Under the pieces are notes generated by a model, which ran no database searches, was not told the origin of the DNA, and saw only the letters and a program-made list of their open reading frames with translations. 64,000 nucleotides of DNA from Corynebacterium frankenforstense (lineage in GTDB: Bacteria; Actinomycetota; Actinomycetes; Mycobacteriales; Mycobacteriaceae): assembly GCF_030211955.1 (NCBI RefSeq), contig NZ_JASODI010000002.1, positions 1 through 64,000 of the forward strand. The letters run 5' to 3'. Shown here piece by piece: positions 39,081 through 48,298 of the stretch (position 1 is its first letter; each line of letters starts with the position of its first letter). A program made the position numbers and the translations under genes.

Positions 39081-39791
39081 ATGCTGAGGCACCTGTTCAC
39101 CGCGCGGGCCGGGGGTGTCTCCGCCGCGCCGTACGACTCGCTCAACCTCGGCCACCACGTCGGCGACGACCCGGCCGCGGTGGCCGCCAACCGGGCGCGC
39201 CTCGGCGTGGACCCGGAGCGCATCGTGTGGATGGATCAGGTCCACTCCACGACGGTGCGCGTGGTCGACGCCCCGGCCGCGGCGCCGCTGCCGGCCACCG
39301 ACGCCGTGGTCACGGACCGTCCGGGCGTGGTGCTCGCCGTGCTCGTGGCCGACTGCGTGCCGGTGCTGCTCGGCGACGCCGAGGCCCACGTGGTCGCGGC
39401 CGTGCACGCCGGGCGCGAGGGCGCGGCCGGCGGCATCGTGCCCGCCGCGTTGGAGACGATGGTCTCCCTGGGCGCGCGCCCCGAGCGCGTGACCGCCTGG
39501 CTCGGCCCGGCCGCCGGGGGTGCGAGCTACGAGGTGCCCGCCGAGATGGCCGCCGACGTCGAGCGCACCCTGCCCGGCTCGCGCTCGACCACCGCGGCCG
39601 GCACGTGCGGGTTGGACCTGCGCCGCGGGCTGGCCGCCCAGCTGCGCGCCGCGGGCGTCGCCGAGATCCACGTCGACCCCGCCGACACCATCACCGACGC
39701 GCGTTTTTTCTCCCACCGGCGCGAGGGCACCACCGGCCGGCAGGCGGGACTGGTGTGGTGCGAGAGAGGATCCGAAGATGACCGAGATTGA
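39081..39791 (+). CDS. pgeF: Peptidoglycan editing factor PgeF (YfiH family)
   Basis: This 236-residue protein carries the YfiH/DUF152 core (VWMDQVHSTTV, ADCVPVLLG, VHAGREGAAGGI), with the conserved His/Cys metal-type site. The family was once called a laccase; E. coli PgeF hydrolyses wrongly built UDP-MurNAc-L-Ser. ATG 39081 lies 35 bases after ftsZ, so it is probably co-transcribed. It overlaps yggS by 14 bases. Confidence 0.9.
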   Translation: MLRHLFTARAGGVSAAPYDSLNLGHHVGDDPAAVAANRARLGVDPERIVWMDQVHSTTVRVVDAPAAAPLPATDAVVTDRPGVVLAVLVADCVPVLLGDAEAHVVAAVHAGREGAAGGIVPAALETMVSLGARPERVTAWLGPAAGGASYEVPAEMAADVERTLPGSRSTTAAGTCGLDLRRGLAAQLRAAGVAEIHVDPADTITDARFFSHRREGTTGRQAGLVWCERGSEDDRD

Positions 39792-40494
39792 CGACGTCGC
39801 GCCCGAACGCGTCGCAGAGCTGCGTGCGGCGTTGGCGCGGGTCAAGGCCCGAATTTTTGACGCCGAGCGCGCCGCCGGGCGCGAGCCGGGTTCCGTGCGC
39901 CTCCTGCCCGTCTCCAAGTTCCACCCGGCGGGCGACATCGCCGCGCTGGCCGCGGCGGGGGTCGAGGCCTTCGGCGAGAACCGCGAGCAGGAGGCCCGGG
40001 AGAAGGCCGCCGCGCTGCCGGGCGTGAAGTTCCACATGATCGGCCAGATCCAGACCAAGAAGGCCAACTCGGTGGCCCGTTGGGCGGCCGTCGTCGAGTC
40101 GGTGGACTCGGTGCGCCTGGCCGAGAAGCTCGACCGGGGCGTGGCCCTGGCCGTCGAGCGCGGCGAGCGCGCCGAGGGCGAGCTGCCCTGCCTGGTGCAG
40201 TGGTCCGCCGACGGCGACCCCGAGCGCGGCGGCGTGGCCGACGCCGACCTGGACGCGGTGTGCGCCGCGGTCGTGGACGCGGCGCACCTGCGCCTGGCCG
40301 GGCTGATGTGTGTGCCGCCGTTGGGCGCCGACGCGGAGGGGACCTTCATGAGGGCACGCGCGATCGTCGATAATTTAGGGGACGGCATGATCCTGTCGGC
40401 CGGCATGTCCGCCGACCTGGAGGCCGCGGTCGCGGCGGGCAGCGACCTCGTGCGTGTCGGAACCGGGATCTTCGGGCCGCGCCCGTTAGCCTGA
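39778..40494 (+). CDS. yggS: PLP homeostasis protein, YggS/PLPBP family
   Basis: This 238-residue alanine-racemase-fold protein binds pyridoxal phosphate: LLPVSKFHP supplies the Lys, and HMIGQIQTKKANS and VRVGTGIFG are family marks. It is non-enzymatic and controls PLP supply. ATG 39778 overlaps pgeF by 14 bases. The N-terminal codons for IDDVA are a copy of the dispersed DNA word (39787-39801). The gene is conserved in the ftsZ-sepF interval of Gram-positive bacteria. Confidence 0.93.
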   Translation: MTEIDDVAPERVAELRAALARVKARIFDAERAAGREPGSVRLLPVSKFHPAGDIAALAAAGVEAFGENREQEAREKAAALPGVKFHMIGQIQTKKANSVARWAAVVESVDSVRLAEKLDRGVALAVERGERAEGELPCLVQWSADGDPERGGVADADLDAVCAAVVDAAHLRLAGLMCVPPLGADAEGTFMRARAIVDNLGDGMILSAGMSADLEAAVAAGSDLVRVGTGIFGPRPLA

Positions 40495-40555
40495 GAACCA
40501 ACCAATCGCCCTGCCAGCGAGAACCACCACAGACCAACCGGAAGAAGGGGAGAAG

Positions 40556-40987
40556 ATGTCGATCATCAGGAGCGCCCGGGAGTTCTTCGGACTGACGCCG
40601 ATGGACGAGATCGCGGACGACGAGTACTACGCCGACGAGCCGCGCGAGACCGAGCGTGAGCGCTACTCGGCGCACCGTGAGCCGGCCGCGTCCTACGAGC
40701 CGCGCCGCTACGACTACCAGCGCCGCGCCTCCGTGGTGCCGGTCGTGCTGACCTCCTACCGCCAGGCCTCCCGCGTCGGCGAGCCGTTCCGTGACGGCGA
40801 CGCCGTGGTCTTCGACATCTCCGGCATGGAGCAGAAGGAGGCGACCCGCATCGTCGACTTCGCCGCCGGCATCTGCTTCGCCCTCGAGGGCAAGATGGTC
40901 AAGATCGCCCCGCGCGTCTTCGCCGTGACCCCGAAGGGCGCGGACATCGAGCAGTCCGAGCTTGAGCGCGCCGCCCGCGTCCGCTGA
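40556..40987 (+). CDS. sepF: Z-ring anchor SepF
   Basis: This 143-residue protein has an N-terminal amphipathic membrane-binding segment (MSIIRSAREFFGL), an acidic/Tyr/Arg linker, and a C-terminal SepF domain (VVFDISGMEQKEATRIVDF region). In actinobacteria lacking FtsA it tethers FtsZ to the membrane by binding the FtsZ C-terminal peptide. The ribosome site GAAGGGGAGA precedes ATG 40556. Confidence 0.95.
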   Translation: MSIIRSAREFFGLTPMDEIADDEYYADEPRETERERYSAHREPAASYEPRRYDYQRRASVVPVVLTSYRQASRVGEPFRDGDAVVFDISGMEQKEATRIVDFAAGICFALEGKMVKIAPRVFAVTPKGADIEQSELERAARVR

Positions 40988-41017
40988 CGTGGCTGATCGC
41001 TGATAGGGTGGCACCTC

Positions 41018-41329
41018 GTGGAAACCGTCGGAGTGCTGCTGCTGTTTTTGATCGGCCTTTTCCAGCTGGTGCTGGTGGTGCGGATCATCGTCGAGATGAT
41101 CCACTCGTTTTCCCGCCAATTCAACCCGCCGCGCTGGTTTTACCCGATCGCTGAACCGTTGTTCCGGTTCACCGATCCGCCGGTGAAGGCGCTGCGCAGA
41201 ATCATTCCCCCGCTGCGTATGGGTGGGGTGGCGCTCGATATTTCCGTCATCGTCCTTTTCATCATCATCCAGCTGATTTCGTTGCTGGTGACGCTGATCT
41301 TCTTCCCCGCGCCGGGAATTGCGGTGTAA
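41018..41329 (+). CDS. YggT/YlmG-family membrane protein
   Basis: This 103-residue protein has two membrane segments (about 5-27 and 73-97) around a cytoplasmic stretch with FYPIAEPLFRFTDPPVKALR (family core). The YggT family is conserved beside sepF and divIVA and linked to division and envelope shape. GTG 41018 has TAGGGT (41004-41009) eight nt upstream, so it may start as a leaderless mRNA besides read-through from sepF. A 14-bp palindrome (TCAACGGCCGTTGA, 41334-41347) follows its stop. Confidence 0.9.
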   Translation: METVGVLLLFLIGLFQLVLVVRIIVEMIHSFSRQFNPPRWFYPIAEPLFRFTDPPVKALRRIIPPLRMGGVALDISVIVLFIIIQLISLLVTLIFFPAPGIAV

Positions 41330-41392
41330 CGGGTCAACGGCCGTTGAGCGGCGTGTTGGTTGGCGAGACGGCTCAATATCAACTAAAGATTA

Positions 41393-41413
41393 AAGGGGAA
41401 GCCCCTGCTTTTC
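41393..41413 (+). terminator. Weak terminator before divIVA
   Basis: AGGGG-AAG-CCCCT followed by GCTTTTCC forms a short 5-bp hairpin with a T-rich tail between yggT and divIVA. It is short and so of uncertain strength. Confidence 0.4.
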
Positions 41414-41418
41414 CACTG

Positions 41419-41455
41419 TTGCCGACGGTACACTGTCGGGGTAGACACGTAAGAT
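41419..41455 (+). promoter_or_regulatory. divIVA promoter region with GACAC site
   Basis: TACACT (41429-41434) is a good -10, flanked by CCGAC/GTCGG inverted arms (41422-41439). GACAC (41444-41448), the WhiA core also seen before ftsZ, and TAAGAT (41450-41455), a second possible -10, follow. The leader to ATG 41516 is 60-80 bases. Confidence 0.5.
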
Positions 41456-41515
41456 ATTCACAAACAACCGGTGCGGGCCTGGCAGCTTGCACTCCGTGAA
41501 CCGAAGGGAACGCCC

Positions 41516-42448
41516 ATGCCGCTGACACCAGCTGATGTGCACAACGTCGCTTTCAGTAAGCCGCCGATCGGCAAGCGTGGCTACAACGAGGACGAGGTCG
41601 ACCAGTTCCTTGACCTCGTGGAGGACACCCTCGCCCAGTACCAGGACGAGAACGAGGACCTCCGTCAGCGGGTGAGCGAGCTGCAGTCCGGCGAGGGTAA
41701 GGACGCGGCCGCCGCGACCCCGGCCCCGGCCCCGGCCGCCAAGACCGAGGACCAGGTCGACGAGGCCGCCCTGCGCAAGGAGATCGAGCAGAAGCTGCGC
41801 GCCGAGTACGACGCGAAGCTCGGCGACGCCAAGAAGGCCGCCGACCAGGCCAAGGCCGACGCCGAGAAGGCGCGCAAGGACGCCGAGGAGGCCCGCAAGT
41901 CCGCCGCCTCCGCCGGCGAGCAGAAGGCCGCCGCTGCCGCCCCGGCCGCGGGTGCCGCCGGCGCCGCCGGTGGTGCCGCCACGGCCGAGACCCACATGCA
42001 GGCCGCCAAGGTGCTCAGCCTGGCCCAGGAGATGGCCGACCGCCTCACCTCCGAGGCCCAGGCCGACTCCTCCTCGATGCTCGAGGAGGCGCGCACCTCC
42101 GCCGAGAAGCAGATCTCGGACGCCGAGACCCGCGCCAAGACCCTGGTCTCCGACGCCGAGAAGAAGGCCGAGCAGACCACCTCCGAGGCGAACTCCCGCG
42201 CCCAGGCGCAGATCCGCCAGGCCGAGGAGAAGGCCGCGTCCCTGCAGAAGGACGCCGAGCGCAAGCACAACGAGATCATGACCACGGTCAAGCAGCAGCA
42301 GAACGCGCTGGAGACCCGGATCGCCGAGCTGCGTACCTTCGAGCGCGAGTACCGCACCCGCCTGAAGACCCTGCTGCAGTCCCAGCTGGACGAGCTGGAC
42401 TCCCGCGGCAGCGCGGCCCCGAACGCCAACGAGGGCGGCGAGAACTAA
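41516..42448 (+). CDS. divIVA: Polar growth protein DivIVA/Wag31
   Basis: This 310-residue protein starts at ATG 41516 after AAGGGA. An N-terminal DivIVA domain ([20 protein letters not shown] region, binds curved membrane) is followed by a coiled coil, an Ala/Gly-rich spacer (about 140-160), and a second long coiled coil to residue 300. It gathers at the poles and recruits the lipid-II and elongation machinery, giving apical growth in corynebacteria. In mycobacteria it is phosphorylated by PknA/B. It has its own promoter and terminator. Confidence 0.96.
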   Translation: MPLTPADVHNVAFSKPPIGKRGYNEDEVDQFLDLVEDTLAQYQDENEDLRQRVSELQSGEGKDAAAATPAPAPAAKTEDQVDEAALRKEIEQKLRAEYDAKLGDAKKAADQAKADAEKARKDAEEARKSAASAGEQKAAAAAPAAGAAGAAGGAATAETHMQAAKVLSLAQEMADRLTSEAQADSSSMLEEARTSAEKQISDAETRAKTLVSDAEKKAEQTTSEANSRAQAQIRQAEEKAASLQKDAERKHNEIMTTVKQQQNALETRIAELRTFEREYRTRLKTLLQSQLDELDSRGSAAPNANEGGEN

Positions 42449-42805
42449 CCCGCCTCGCGGGGGCGCGCCGCGTCCCGCTGCGTCGACAGCGCGTCGGCGC
42501 GCCAACTCAGGCCCGGCCGGTTGAACCCCCACCGCCGGGCTTTCGGCGTGCATGGGGGAGGGGACGAACCGCCGGCGCATGGCGGGCCTGGCCGCAGACC
42601 GCGCGCGTGCGCCTTGCCTGGGCGGGCAGCTGGAGCCCCCGCGACTACCCGCACGCCTGGGGCGACTGTGCGCCAAGTGGGCCCGGTGGGTGGATCTTCC
42701 ACGGAGGCTCGTCCCGCGGGCTCGGCCGGCGGCGTGGGGCCGTGCGCCGCGCTAATCTCGGGGTAGCCCCGAAACACCGTCGAACACCCCGAGGAGAGGC
42801 CCCCG
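42449..42805 (+). other. Gap with divIVA terminator and small-gene promoter
   Basis: At 42511-42543 GCCCGGC and GCCGGGC pair around an imperfect stem followed by TTTC, the likely divIVA terminator. TAATCT (42753-42758) is a possible -10 for the 54-residue gene at 42806, with a CGGGG/CCCCG hairpin just after it. I see no coding region or stable RNA signature in the rest. Confidence 0.55.
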
Positions 42806-42970
42806 ATGACGAGCGCCGTGCTGCTGCTTGCCTGCATTTCATTCGTGCTCTTCGTCGCCGTCGTGGCCACCAACAACACCGTGCTCGTGGTGCTGATGTT
42901 CATCGCCCTGGCCGCCGCCGTGGCCCTGTGGCTCGTCGACTTCCTCCGGATGCGCCGCAACCGCCGCTGA
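42806..42970 (+). CDS. 54-residue two-helix membrane protein
   Basis: ATG 42806 follows an excellent ribosome site (GAGGAGAGG, 6 bases away) and reads MTSAVLLLACISFVLFVAVV, then a second hydrophobic helix, and ends FLRMRRNRR before TGA at 42968-42970. Two membrane helices with a basic C-terminus (positive-inside) support a real protein. I do not recognise a family. It lies alone between divIVA and the ileS leader. Confidence 0.7.
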   Translation: MTSAVLLLACISFVLFVAVVATNNTVLVVLMFIALAAAVALWLVDFLRMRRNRR

Positions 42971-43048
42971 GACGCTCGACGAGTCCACCGGTCCGGCGCC
43001 ACGGCCACCCCCGGTGGCGTCGAGGACGGCGATCCGCGGTCCATGGGC

Positions 43049-43270
43049 TAAACTGTTCGCCATCACGGGCAGTGAGCCGGCCATCACCGGGGAGCCTTCC
43101 GGAAGAACACCGGCGCCGCGCAAGCGGCGCCGGCAAGTAGAACCGGACGGGTGGGAACCGTCATCTTCCTCCACAAACGAAGCGGCCGCACCACGGTGCG
43201 GCAAGCGGGGTGGTACCGCGGGCCGCACACGGCCCGTCCCCGCGGTCGTCGGAAAGCAATGTGGAGGAAG
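43049..43270 (+). ncRNA. T-box leader (Ile) controlling ileS
   Basis: A -10 TAAACT (43049-43054) starts a leader of about 210 bases. It holds a short stem I with an ATC isoleucine specifier in GGCCATCACCGG (ATC at 43083-43085), a strong GC hairpin (about 43110-43135), CTTCCTCC (about 43164-43171) able to mask the ribosome site, and the T-box signature TGGTACCGCG (43211-43220), which pairs with the tRNA acceptor end. GGAGGA before ATG 43273 is the regulated ribosome site. Short-stem, translation-type Ile T-boxes are known before actinobacterial ileS: uncharged tRNA-Ile frees the ribosome site. Confidence 0.93.
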
Positions 43271-43272
43271 CG

Positions 43273-46200
43273 ATGAGCAAGAACGACGTGGGGCACGCCT
43301 ACCCCAAGGTCGACATGACGGACGGGTCCACCCGGTTCGCCGAGATGGAGACCAACGTCCTGGCCTACTGGGACAAGGACGACACCTTCCGGGAGTCGCT
43401 GCGCCGGCGTGAGGGCCAGCCCGACTACGTCTTCTACGACGGCCCGCCCTTCGCCAACGGCCTGCCGCACTACGGCCACCTGCTCACCGGCTACGTCAAG
43501 GACATCATCCCGCGCTACAAGACCATGCGCGGCTACCACGTCCCGCGCGTCTTCGGCTGGGACACCCACGGCCTGCCCGCCGAGCTCGAGGCCGAGAAGC
43601 AGCTCGGAATCACCGACAAGGGCCAGGTCGAGGACATGGGGCTCGCGGAGTTCAACGACTACTGCGCCAAGTCCGTGCTCGCCTACACCGACGAGTGGCA
43701 GGAGTACGTCACCCACCAGGCCCGCTGGGTCGACTTCGAGGGCGGCTACAAGACGATGGACCTGACCTACATGGAGTCCGTCATCTGGGCTTTCAAGCAG
43801 CTCTACGACAAGGGCCTGATCTACCAGGGCTTCCGCGTGCTGCCGTACTCCTGGGCCGAGCACACCCCGCTGTCCAACCAGGAGACCCGCCTCGACGACT
43901 CCTACAAGATGCGCCAGGACCCCACCCTGACCGTCACCATTCCGCTGACCGGCGCCTGGGAGGGCACCGCCGGTGTGCAGACCTGGGCCGAGCACCCCGA
44001 GCTGCACGACGCCGCCGCCATCGCCTGGACCACCACCCCGTGGACCCTGCCGTCGAACCTGGCGCTGGCCGTCCACCCCGAGGTCACCTACGAGCTCGTC
44101 CGCGTCGGCGAGAAGACCTCCGTCGCCGAGTTCGCCGGCGCCAAGCTGCTCGTCGCCGCCGAGCTGCGCGGTGACTACGCCAAGGAGTTCGGCGAGGATG
44201 CCGAGGTGCTCGGCAGCTTCCTCGGTGCCGACCTGGTGGGCCTGACCTACAAGCCCGTCTTCAGCCACTTCGCCGACCGCGCCGAGTCCGGCGCCTTCCG
44301 CGTGCTGGCCGCCGACTACGTCACCACCGAGGACGGCACCGGCATCGTCCACACCGCCCCGGCCTTCGGTGAGGATGACATGAACGTCTGCAACGACAAC
44401 GACATCGACCTGGTCATCCCGGTCGACATGGACGGCAAGTTCACCTCGCTGGTGCCCGAGTACGAGGGCCAGCTGGTCTTCGACGCCAACAAGGAGATCA
44501 TCCGCGACCTCAAGGCCGCCGGTCGCGTGCTGCGTCACCAGACCATCGAGCACTCCTACCCGCACTCGTGGCGCTCCGGCCAGCCGCTGATCTACATGGC
44601 GCTGCCGAGCTGGTTCATCTCCGTGACCAAGTTCCGCGACCTGATGGTCGAGCTCAACCACGACCAGATCGAGTGGATCCCGGACCACGTGCGTGACGGG
44701 CAGTTCGGCAAGTGGCTCGAGGGCGCGCGCGACTGGAACATCTCGCGCTCGCGTTACTGGGGCTCGCCGATCCCGGCGTGGGTCTCGGACGACCCGGAGT
44801 ACCCGCGCGTGGACGTCTACGGCTCCCTCGACGAGCTCGAGGCCGACTTCGGCGTGCGCCCGACCTCGCTGCACCGCCCCTACATCGACGAGCTGACCCG
44901 CCCGAACCCGGATGACCCCACGGGCAAGTCCACCATGCGCCGTGTGACCGACGTCCTGGACGTCTGGTTCGACTCCGGCTCGATGCCGTTCGCGCAGAAG
45001 CACTACCCGTTCGAGAACAAGGACTGGTTCGAGACCCACTCGCCGGCGGACTTCATCGTCGAGTACATCGGCCAGACCCGCGGCTGGTTCTACGTCATGC
45101 ACGCGCTGTCGACGGCTCTGTTCGGCCGCCCGGCCTACAAGAAGGTCGTCGCCCACGGCATCGTGCTGGGCAACGACGGGCTGAAGATGTCGAAGTCGAA
45201 GGGCAACTACCCGAACGTCAACGAGGTCTTCGACCGCGACGGCTCGGACGCCATGCGCTGGTTCCTGATGAGCTCGCCGATCCTGCGCGGCGGCAACCTC
45301 ATCGTCACCGAGCAGGGCATCCGCGAGGGCGTGCGCCAGGCGCTGCTGCCGATGTGGAACGCCTACTCCTTCCTGCGGCTGTACTCCTCGAAGCCGGCCG
45401 AGTGGTCCGTGGAGTCGACCAACGTGCTGGACCGCTACATCCTGGCCAAGCTTCACGACGTCGTGGCCGGCGTGCGCGACGCGCTCGACGCGACGGACAT
45501 CTCGCGTGCGTGCGACGAGGTGCGCTGGTTCTGCGACGCGTTGACGAACTGGTACGTGCGCCGCTCCCGCGACCGCTTCTGGACGGGCGACGACGAGTTC
45601 CCGGAGGCCTTCAACACCCTGTACACGGTGTTGGAGACCCTGACGCGCACCGCGGCGCCGCTGCTGCCGATGATCTCCGAGGTCATCTGGCGCGGCCTGA
45701 CCGGTGGGCGCTCGGTGCACCTGACGGACTTCCCGGACCCGGAGAACATCCCGGCCGACGCGGACCTGGTCGCCGCGATGGACGCGGCCCGGGCGGTGTG
45801 CAGCGCGGCGTCGTCGATCCGCAAGGCACACAAGATGCGCAACCGTCTGCCGCTGGCGAAGCTGACCGTCGCGCTGCCGGACACCGCGGCGCTCGAGCCG
45901 TTCGCCGACGTCATCCGCGACGAGGTCAATGTCAAGAACGTCGAGTTCACCGACGACGTCGACTCGGTGGGCTCCTTCCAGGTCGTCGTCAACGCGAAGG
46001 TCGCCGGCCCGCGCCTGGGCGGCGACGTGCAGAAGGCGATCAAGGCCGTCAAGGCGGGCAACTACACCCGCGAGGGTGACGACGTTATCGCCGACGGCGT
46101 GCGCCTGAGCGGCGACGAGTACACCGAGCGCCTGGTCGCGGAGAACCCGGACTCCACCGCGCGCGTCGAGGGCCTCGACGGCCTGGTGGTGCTCGACATG

Positions 46201-46470
46201 GAGCTGACCGAGGAGCTCGAGTCCGAGGGCTGGGCCGCCGACGTGGTCCGCGGCCTGCAGGACGCGCGCAAGGCCGCCGGCCTCGAGGTCTCCGACCGCA
46301 TCTCGGTCGAGCTGTCCGTGCCGGAGGAGAAGGCCGAGTGGGCGCACCGCCACGAGTCCTGGATCGCCGAGGAGGTGCTGGCGACCTCGTTCCAGGTGGT
46401 CACCGACGGTCTCGGCGAGGACGCGCACGAGGTCATCGACGGCGTCTCCGCGGTGATCGCGAAGGCATAG
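43273..46470 (+). CDS. ileS: Isoleucyl-tRNA synthetase
   Basis: This 1065-residue class Ia synthetase charges tRNA-Ile. HIGH-type motif HYGH begins at residue 66, KMSKS at 638 ([10 protein letters not shown]), and the editing domain ([14 protein letters not shown]) lies between. Length and the anticodon-binding C-terminus fit the eukaryote-like IleS type found in actinobacteria, which is often mupirocin-tolerant; tolerance is not inferred here. ATG 43273 sits five bases after GGAGGAAG, the site controlled by the T-box. Confidence 0.97.
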   Translation: MSKNDVGHAYPKVDMTDGSTRFAEMETNVLAYWDKDDTFRESLRRREGQPDYVFYDGPPFANGLPHYGHLLTGYVKDIIPRYKTMRGYHVPRVFGWDTHGLPAELEAEKQLGITDKGQVEDMGLAEFNDYCAKSVLAYTDEWQEYVTHQARWVDFEGGYKTMDLTYMESVIWAFKQLYDKGLIYQGFRVLPYSWAEHTPLSNQETRLDDSYKMRQDPTLTVTIPLTGAWEGTAGVQTWAEHPELHDAAAIAWTTTPWTLPSNLALAVHPEVTYELVRVGEKTSVAEFAGAKLLVAAELRGDYAKEFGEDAEVLGSFLGADLVGLTYKPVFSHFADRAESGAFRVLAADYVTTEDGTGIVHTAPAFGEDDMNVCNDNDIDLVIPVDMDGKFTSLVPEYEGQLVFDANKEIIRDLKAAGRVLRHQTIEHSYPHSWRSGQPLIYMALPSWFISVTKFRDLMVELNHDQIEWIPDHVRDGQFGKWLEGARDWNISRSRYWGSPIPAWVSDDPEYPRVDVYGSLDELEADFGVRPTSLHRPYIDELTRPNPDDPTGKSTMRRVTDVLDVWFDSGSMPFAQKHYPFENKDWFETHSPADFIVEYIGQTRGWFYVMHALSTALFGRPAYKKVVAHGIVLGNDGLKMSKSKGNYPNVNEVFDRDGSDAMRWFLMSSPILRGGNLIVTEQGIREGVRQALLPMWNAYSFLRLYSSKPAEWSVESTNVLDRYILAKLHDVVAGVRDALDATDISRACDEVRWFCDALTNWYVRRSRDRFWTGDDEFPEAFNTLYTVLETLTRTAAPLLPMISEVIWRGLTGGRSVHLTDFPDPENIPADADLVAAMDAARAVCSAASSIRKAHKMRNRLPLAKLTVALPDTAALEPFADVIRDEVNVKNVEFTDDVDSVGSFQVVVNAKVAGPRLGGDVQKAIKAVKAGNYTREGDDVIADGVRLSGDEYTERLVAENPDSTARVEGLDGLVVLDMELTEELESEGWAADVVRGLQDARKAAGLEVSDRISVELSVPEEKAEWAHRHESWIAEEVLATSFQVVTDGLGEDAHEVIDGVSAVIAKA

Positions 46471-46859
46471 CCACGTCGGCTCGGGCACGGTGTCTCCGGC
46501 ACCGTGCCTCGGGCGCAGTGCCTTGAGCGCAACGGCTCAGGCGCAGTCGCCCAGAGCCCGGGAGGGGCGCACCGTCAGGAGCGCCCCTTTTCGCTTGCCG
46601 ACGCCGCGCCTTCCGCCACTTGGCGCCGGACTCCCGCCGGGTGCGCCGAGACGTCGGCGCAGGGACGCCGAGGGGCCGTGTACGGGGTGCGCCGCACGGT
46701 CCCGCCGGCGTCACACGACGGGTCGTGCGAAGGTCTTCGCAACGCCCACCGCAACCGGGGGCGCCGGGCGGGGCGTACGGGACGTCGGCAATTGGGGGAG
46801 TGAATATAACTGCGCTCAAAATAGACCGCTTGGTACGCGACGGGGAGATAATCACAGAC
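46471..46859 (+). other. Gap between ileS and the permease gene
   Basis: No gene is seen. It contains an imperfect GC-rich hairpin after ileS, a strong terminator (next entry), two copies of the dispersed word (46594-46608 plus and 46778-46792 minus), and an AT-richer stretch at 46800-46860 with possible -10 hexamers TATAAC (46805-46810) and ATAGAC, likely the permease promoter. Confidence 0.5.
46562..46592 (+). terminator. ileS terminator
   Basis: GGGGCGC and GCGCCCC form a perfect 7-bp stem around 10 bases, followed by TTTT. A copy of the dispersed word begins right after it. Confidence 0.85.
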
Positions 46860-48270
46860 ATGACAGTCTCCAGTCGACCAGGCGTCGCGCCCGCGCGCGA
46901 CGAACACGCAGCGGAGACCGCGGGGTACCGCCGCGACCTCAAGCACCGCCACATCCAGATGATCGCCCTGGGCGGGGCGCTCGGCACGGGGCTCTTCCTC
47001 GGCGCCGGCGGCCGCCTGCACGCCGGCGGGCCCGGCCTGGCGATCGTCTACGCGGTGTGCGGGCTGATCGGGTACCTGATGCTGCGCTCGCTCGGCGAGA
47101 TGGTCGTCCACCGGCCGACGTCGGGGTCCTTCACGAGCTACTCACGGGAGTTCCTCGGCGACAAGGCCGCCTTCTTCGCCGGCTGGATCTACTTCATGGC
47201 GTGGGTGACCGTCGGCATCGCCGAGCTGACCGCCATCGCCGTCTACCTGCGCTACTGGCCCGTCTTCCAGTCGGTGCCGCAGTGGGCGCTGGTGGCCGTC
47301 GCGCTCGTCGTGGTGGTCGGGGTGAACCTGGCGGGGGTGAAGGTCTTCGGCGAGGCGGAGTTCTGGTTCGCGTTCATCAAGGTCGCGGCGCTGGTGGTCT
47401 TCATGGTCGTCGGCGTGGCCGTGATCGTCACCGGCCACCACGTCGGCGGGCACGAGCCCGGGCTGGCCACGCTCGCCGAGGGCGGCGGCTGGTTCCCCAA
47501 CGGGGTCGTGCCGCTGGTCGTGATGACCCAGGGCGTGATCTTCGCCTACGCGGGCATCGACATGATCGGCGTGGCCGCCGGCGAGACCGAGGAGCCCGCC
47601 CGCGAGATCCCGCGCGGTTAAAAACACGGTCTGGCGCATCGTGCTCTTCTACGTCGGCAGCGTCTTCCTGCTGGCCGTGCTGCTGCCGGCGGACGTCTAC
47701 TCCGGCGACGAGAGCCCGTTCGTGACGTTCATGACCGCGCTCGGGGTGCCGGTCGCCGGCGACATCATGAACCTGGTCGTGCTCACCGCCGCGCTCTCCA
47801 GCGTCAACGCGGGGCTCTACGCGACCGCGCGCATCCTCAAGCCGCTGGCGCACACCGGGTCCGCGCCGGCGTTCCTGGGGCGCATGTCGCCCAGCGGCGT
47901 GCCGCGCAACGGGGTGTGGCTGACCGCCGGGCTGATGGTCGCGGGCATCGTGCTCAACTACGTGGTGCCGCACCAGGCCTTCGAGATCGTGCTGAACCTG
48001 GGGTCGGTGGGGATCCTGGGGATGTGGCTGATGATCGTCGCCAGCCACGCCGGCATGATGCGCCAGGTGCGCGCCGGGCGGCTCGAGCGGCCGGCCTTCC
48101 GCAACCCGCTGGGCACGGCGAGCGACGTGGTCGTCGGGGCGTTCCTGCTCGGGGTGGTCGTGCTCATGGGCTTCGACTACCCGGTGGGCACGTGGACGCT
48201 GGCCACGGCGGCCGTCGCGCTGCCGCCGCTGTTCGTCGGCGGGTGGTGGGCGCTGCACCGGCGTCGGTGA
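46860..48270 (+). pseudogene. AnsP-like amino acid permease, frameshifted
   Basis: ATG 46860 opens a protein with the APC/AAT-family start (RHIQMIALGGALGTGLFLGAG cited at residues 30-50) and the HRPTSGSFTSYSREF block typical of asparagine-type permeases. It stops at 47619 directly after EEPAREIPRG. The next frame continues without a break (AVKNTVWRIVLFYVGSVFLL) to 48270. Family members read IPRAV-N-VWRI there, so one CG missing from the (CG)3 run at 47611-47616 explains the shift; restoring it gives 470 residues, the usual length. About 12 membrane helices in total. Either a recent pseudogene, phase-variable gene or sequence error. Confidence 0.85.
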
Positions 48271-48298
48271 CGCGCGCGGGTGCCGATACCCTGGGGGC

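Noticed and set aside
39847..39862. Further copy of the dispersed word in yggS (TTTTTGACGCCGAGCG)
   Set aside because: It shares only TTGACG/C-like parts and fails at several fixed positions. Counted as chance.
43084..46488. Open frame of over 1100 codons antisense to ileS
   Set aside because: High-GC codon use keeps the opposite strand free of stops; the peptide is Val/Gly/Arg/His-rich with no family features, while ileS has all synthetase motifs.
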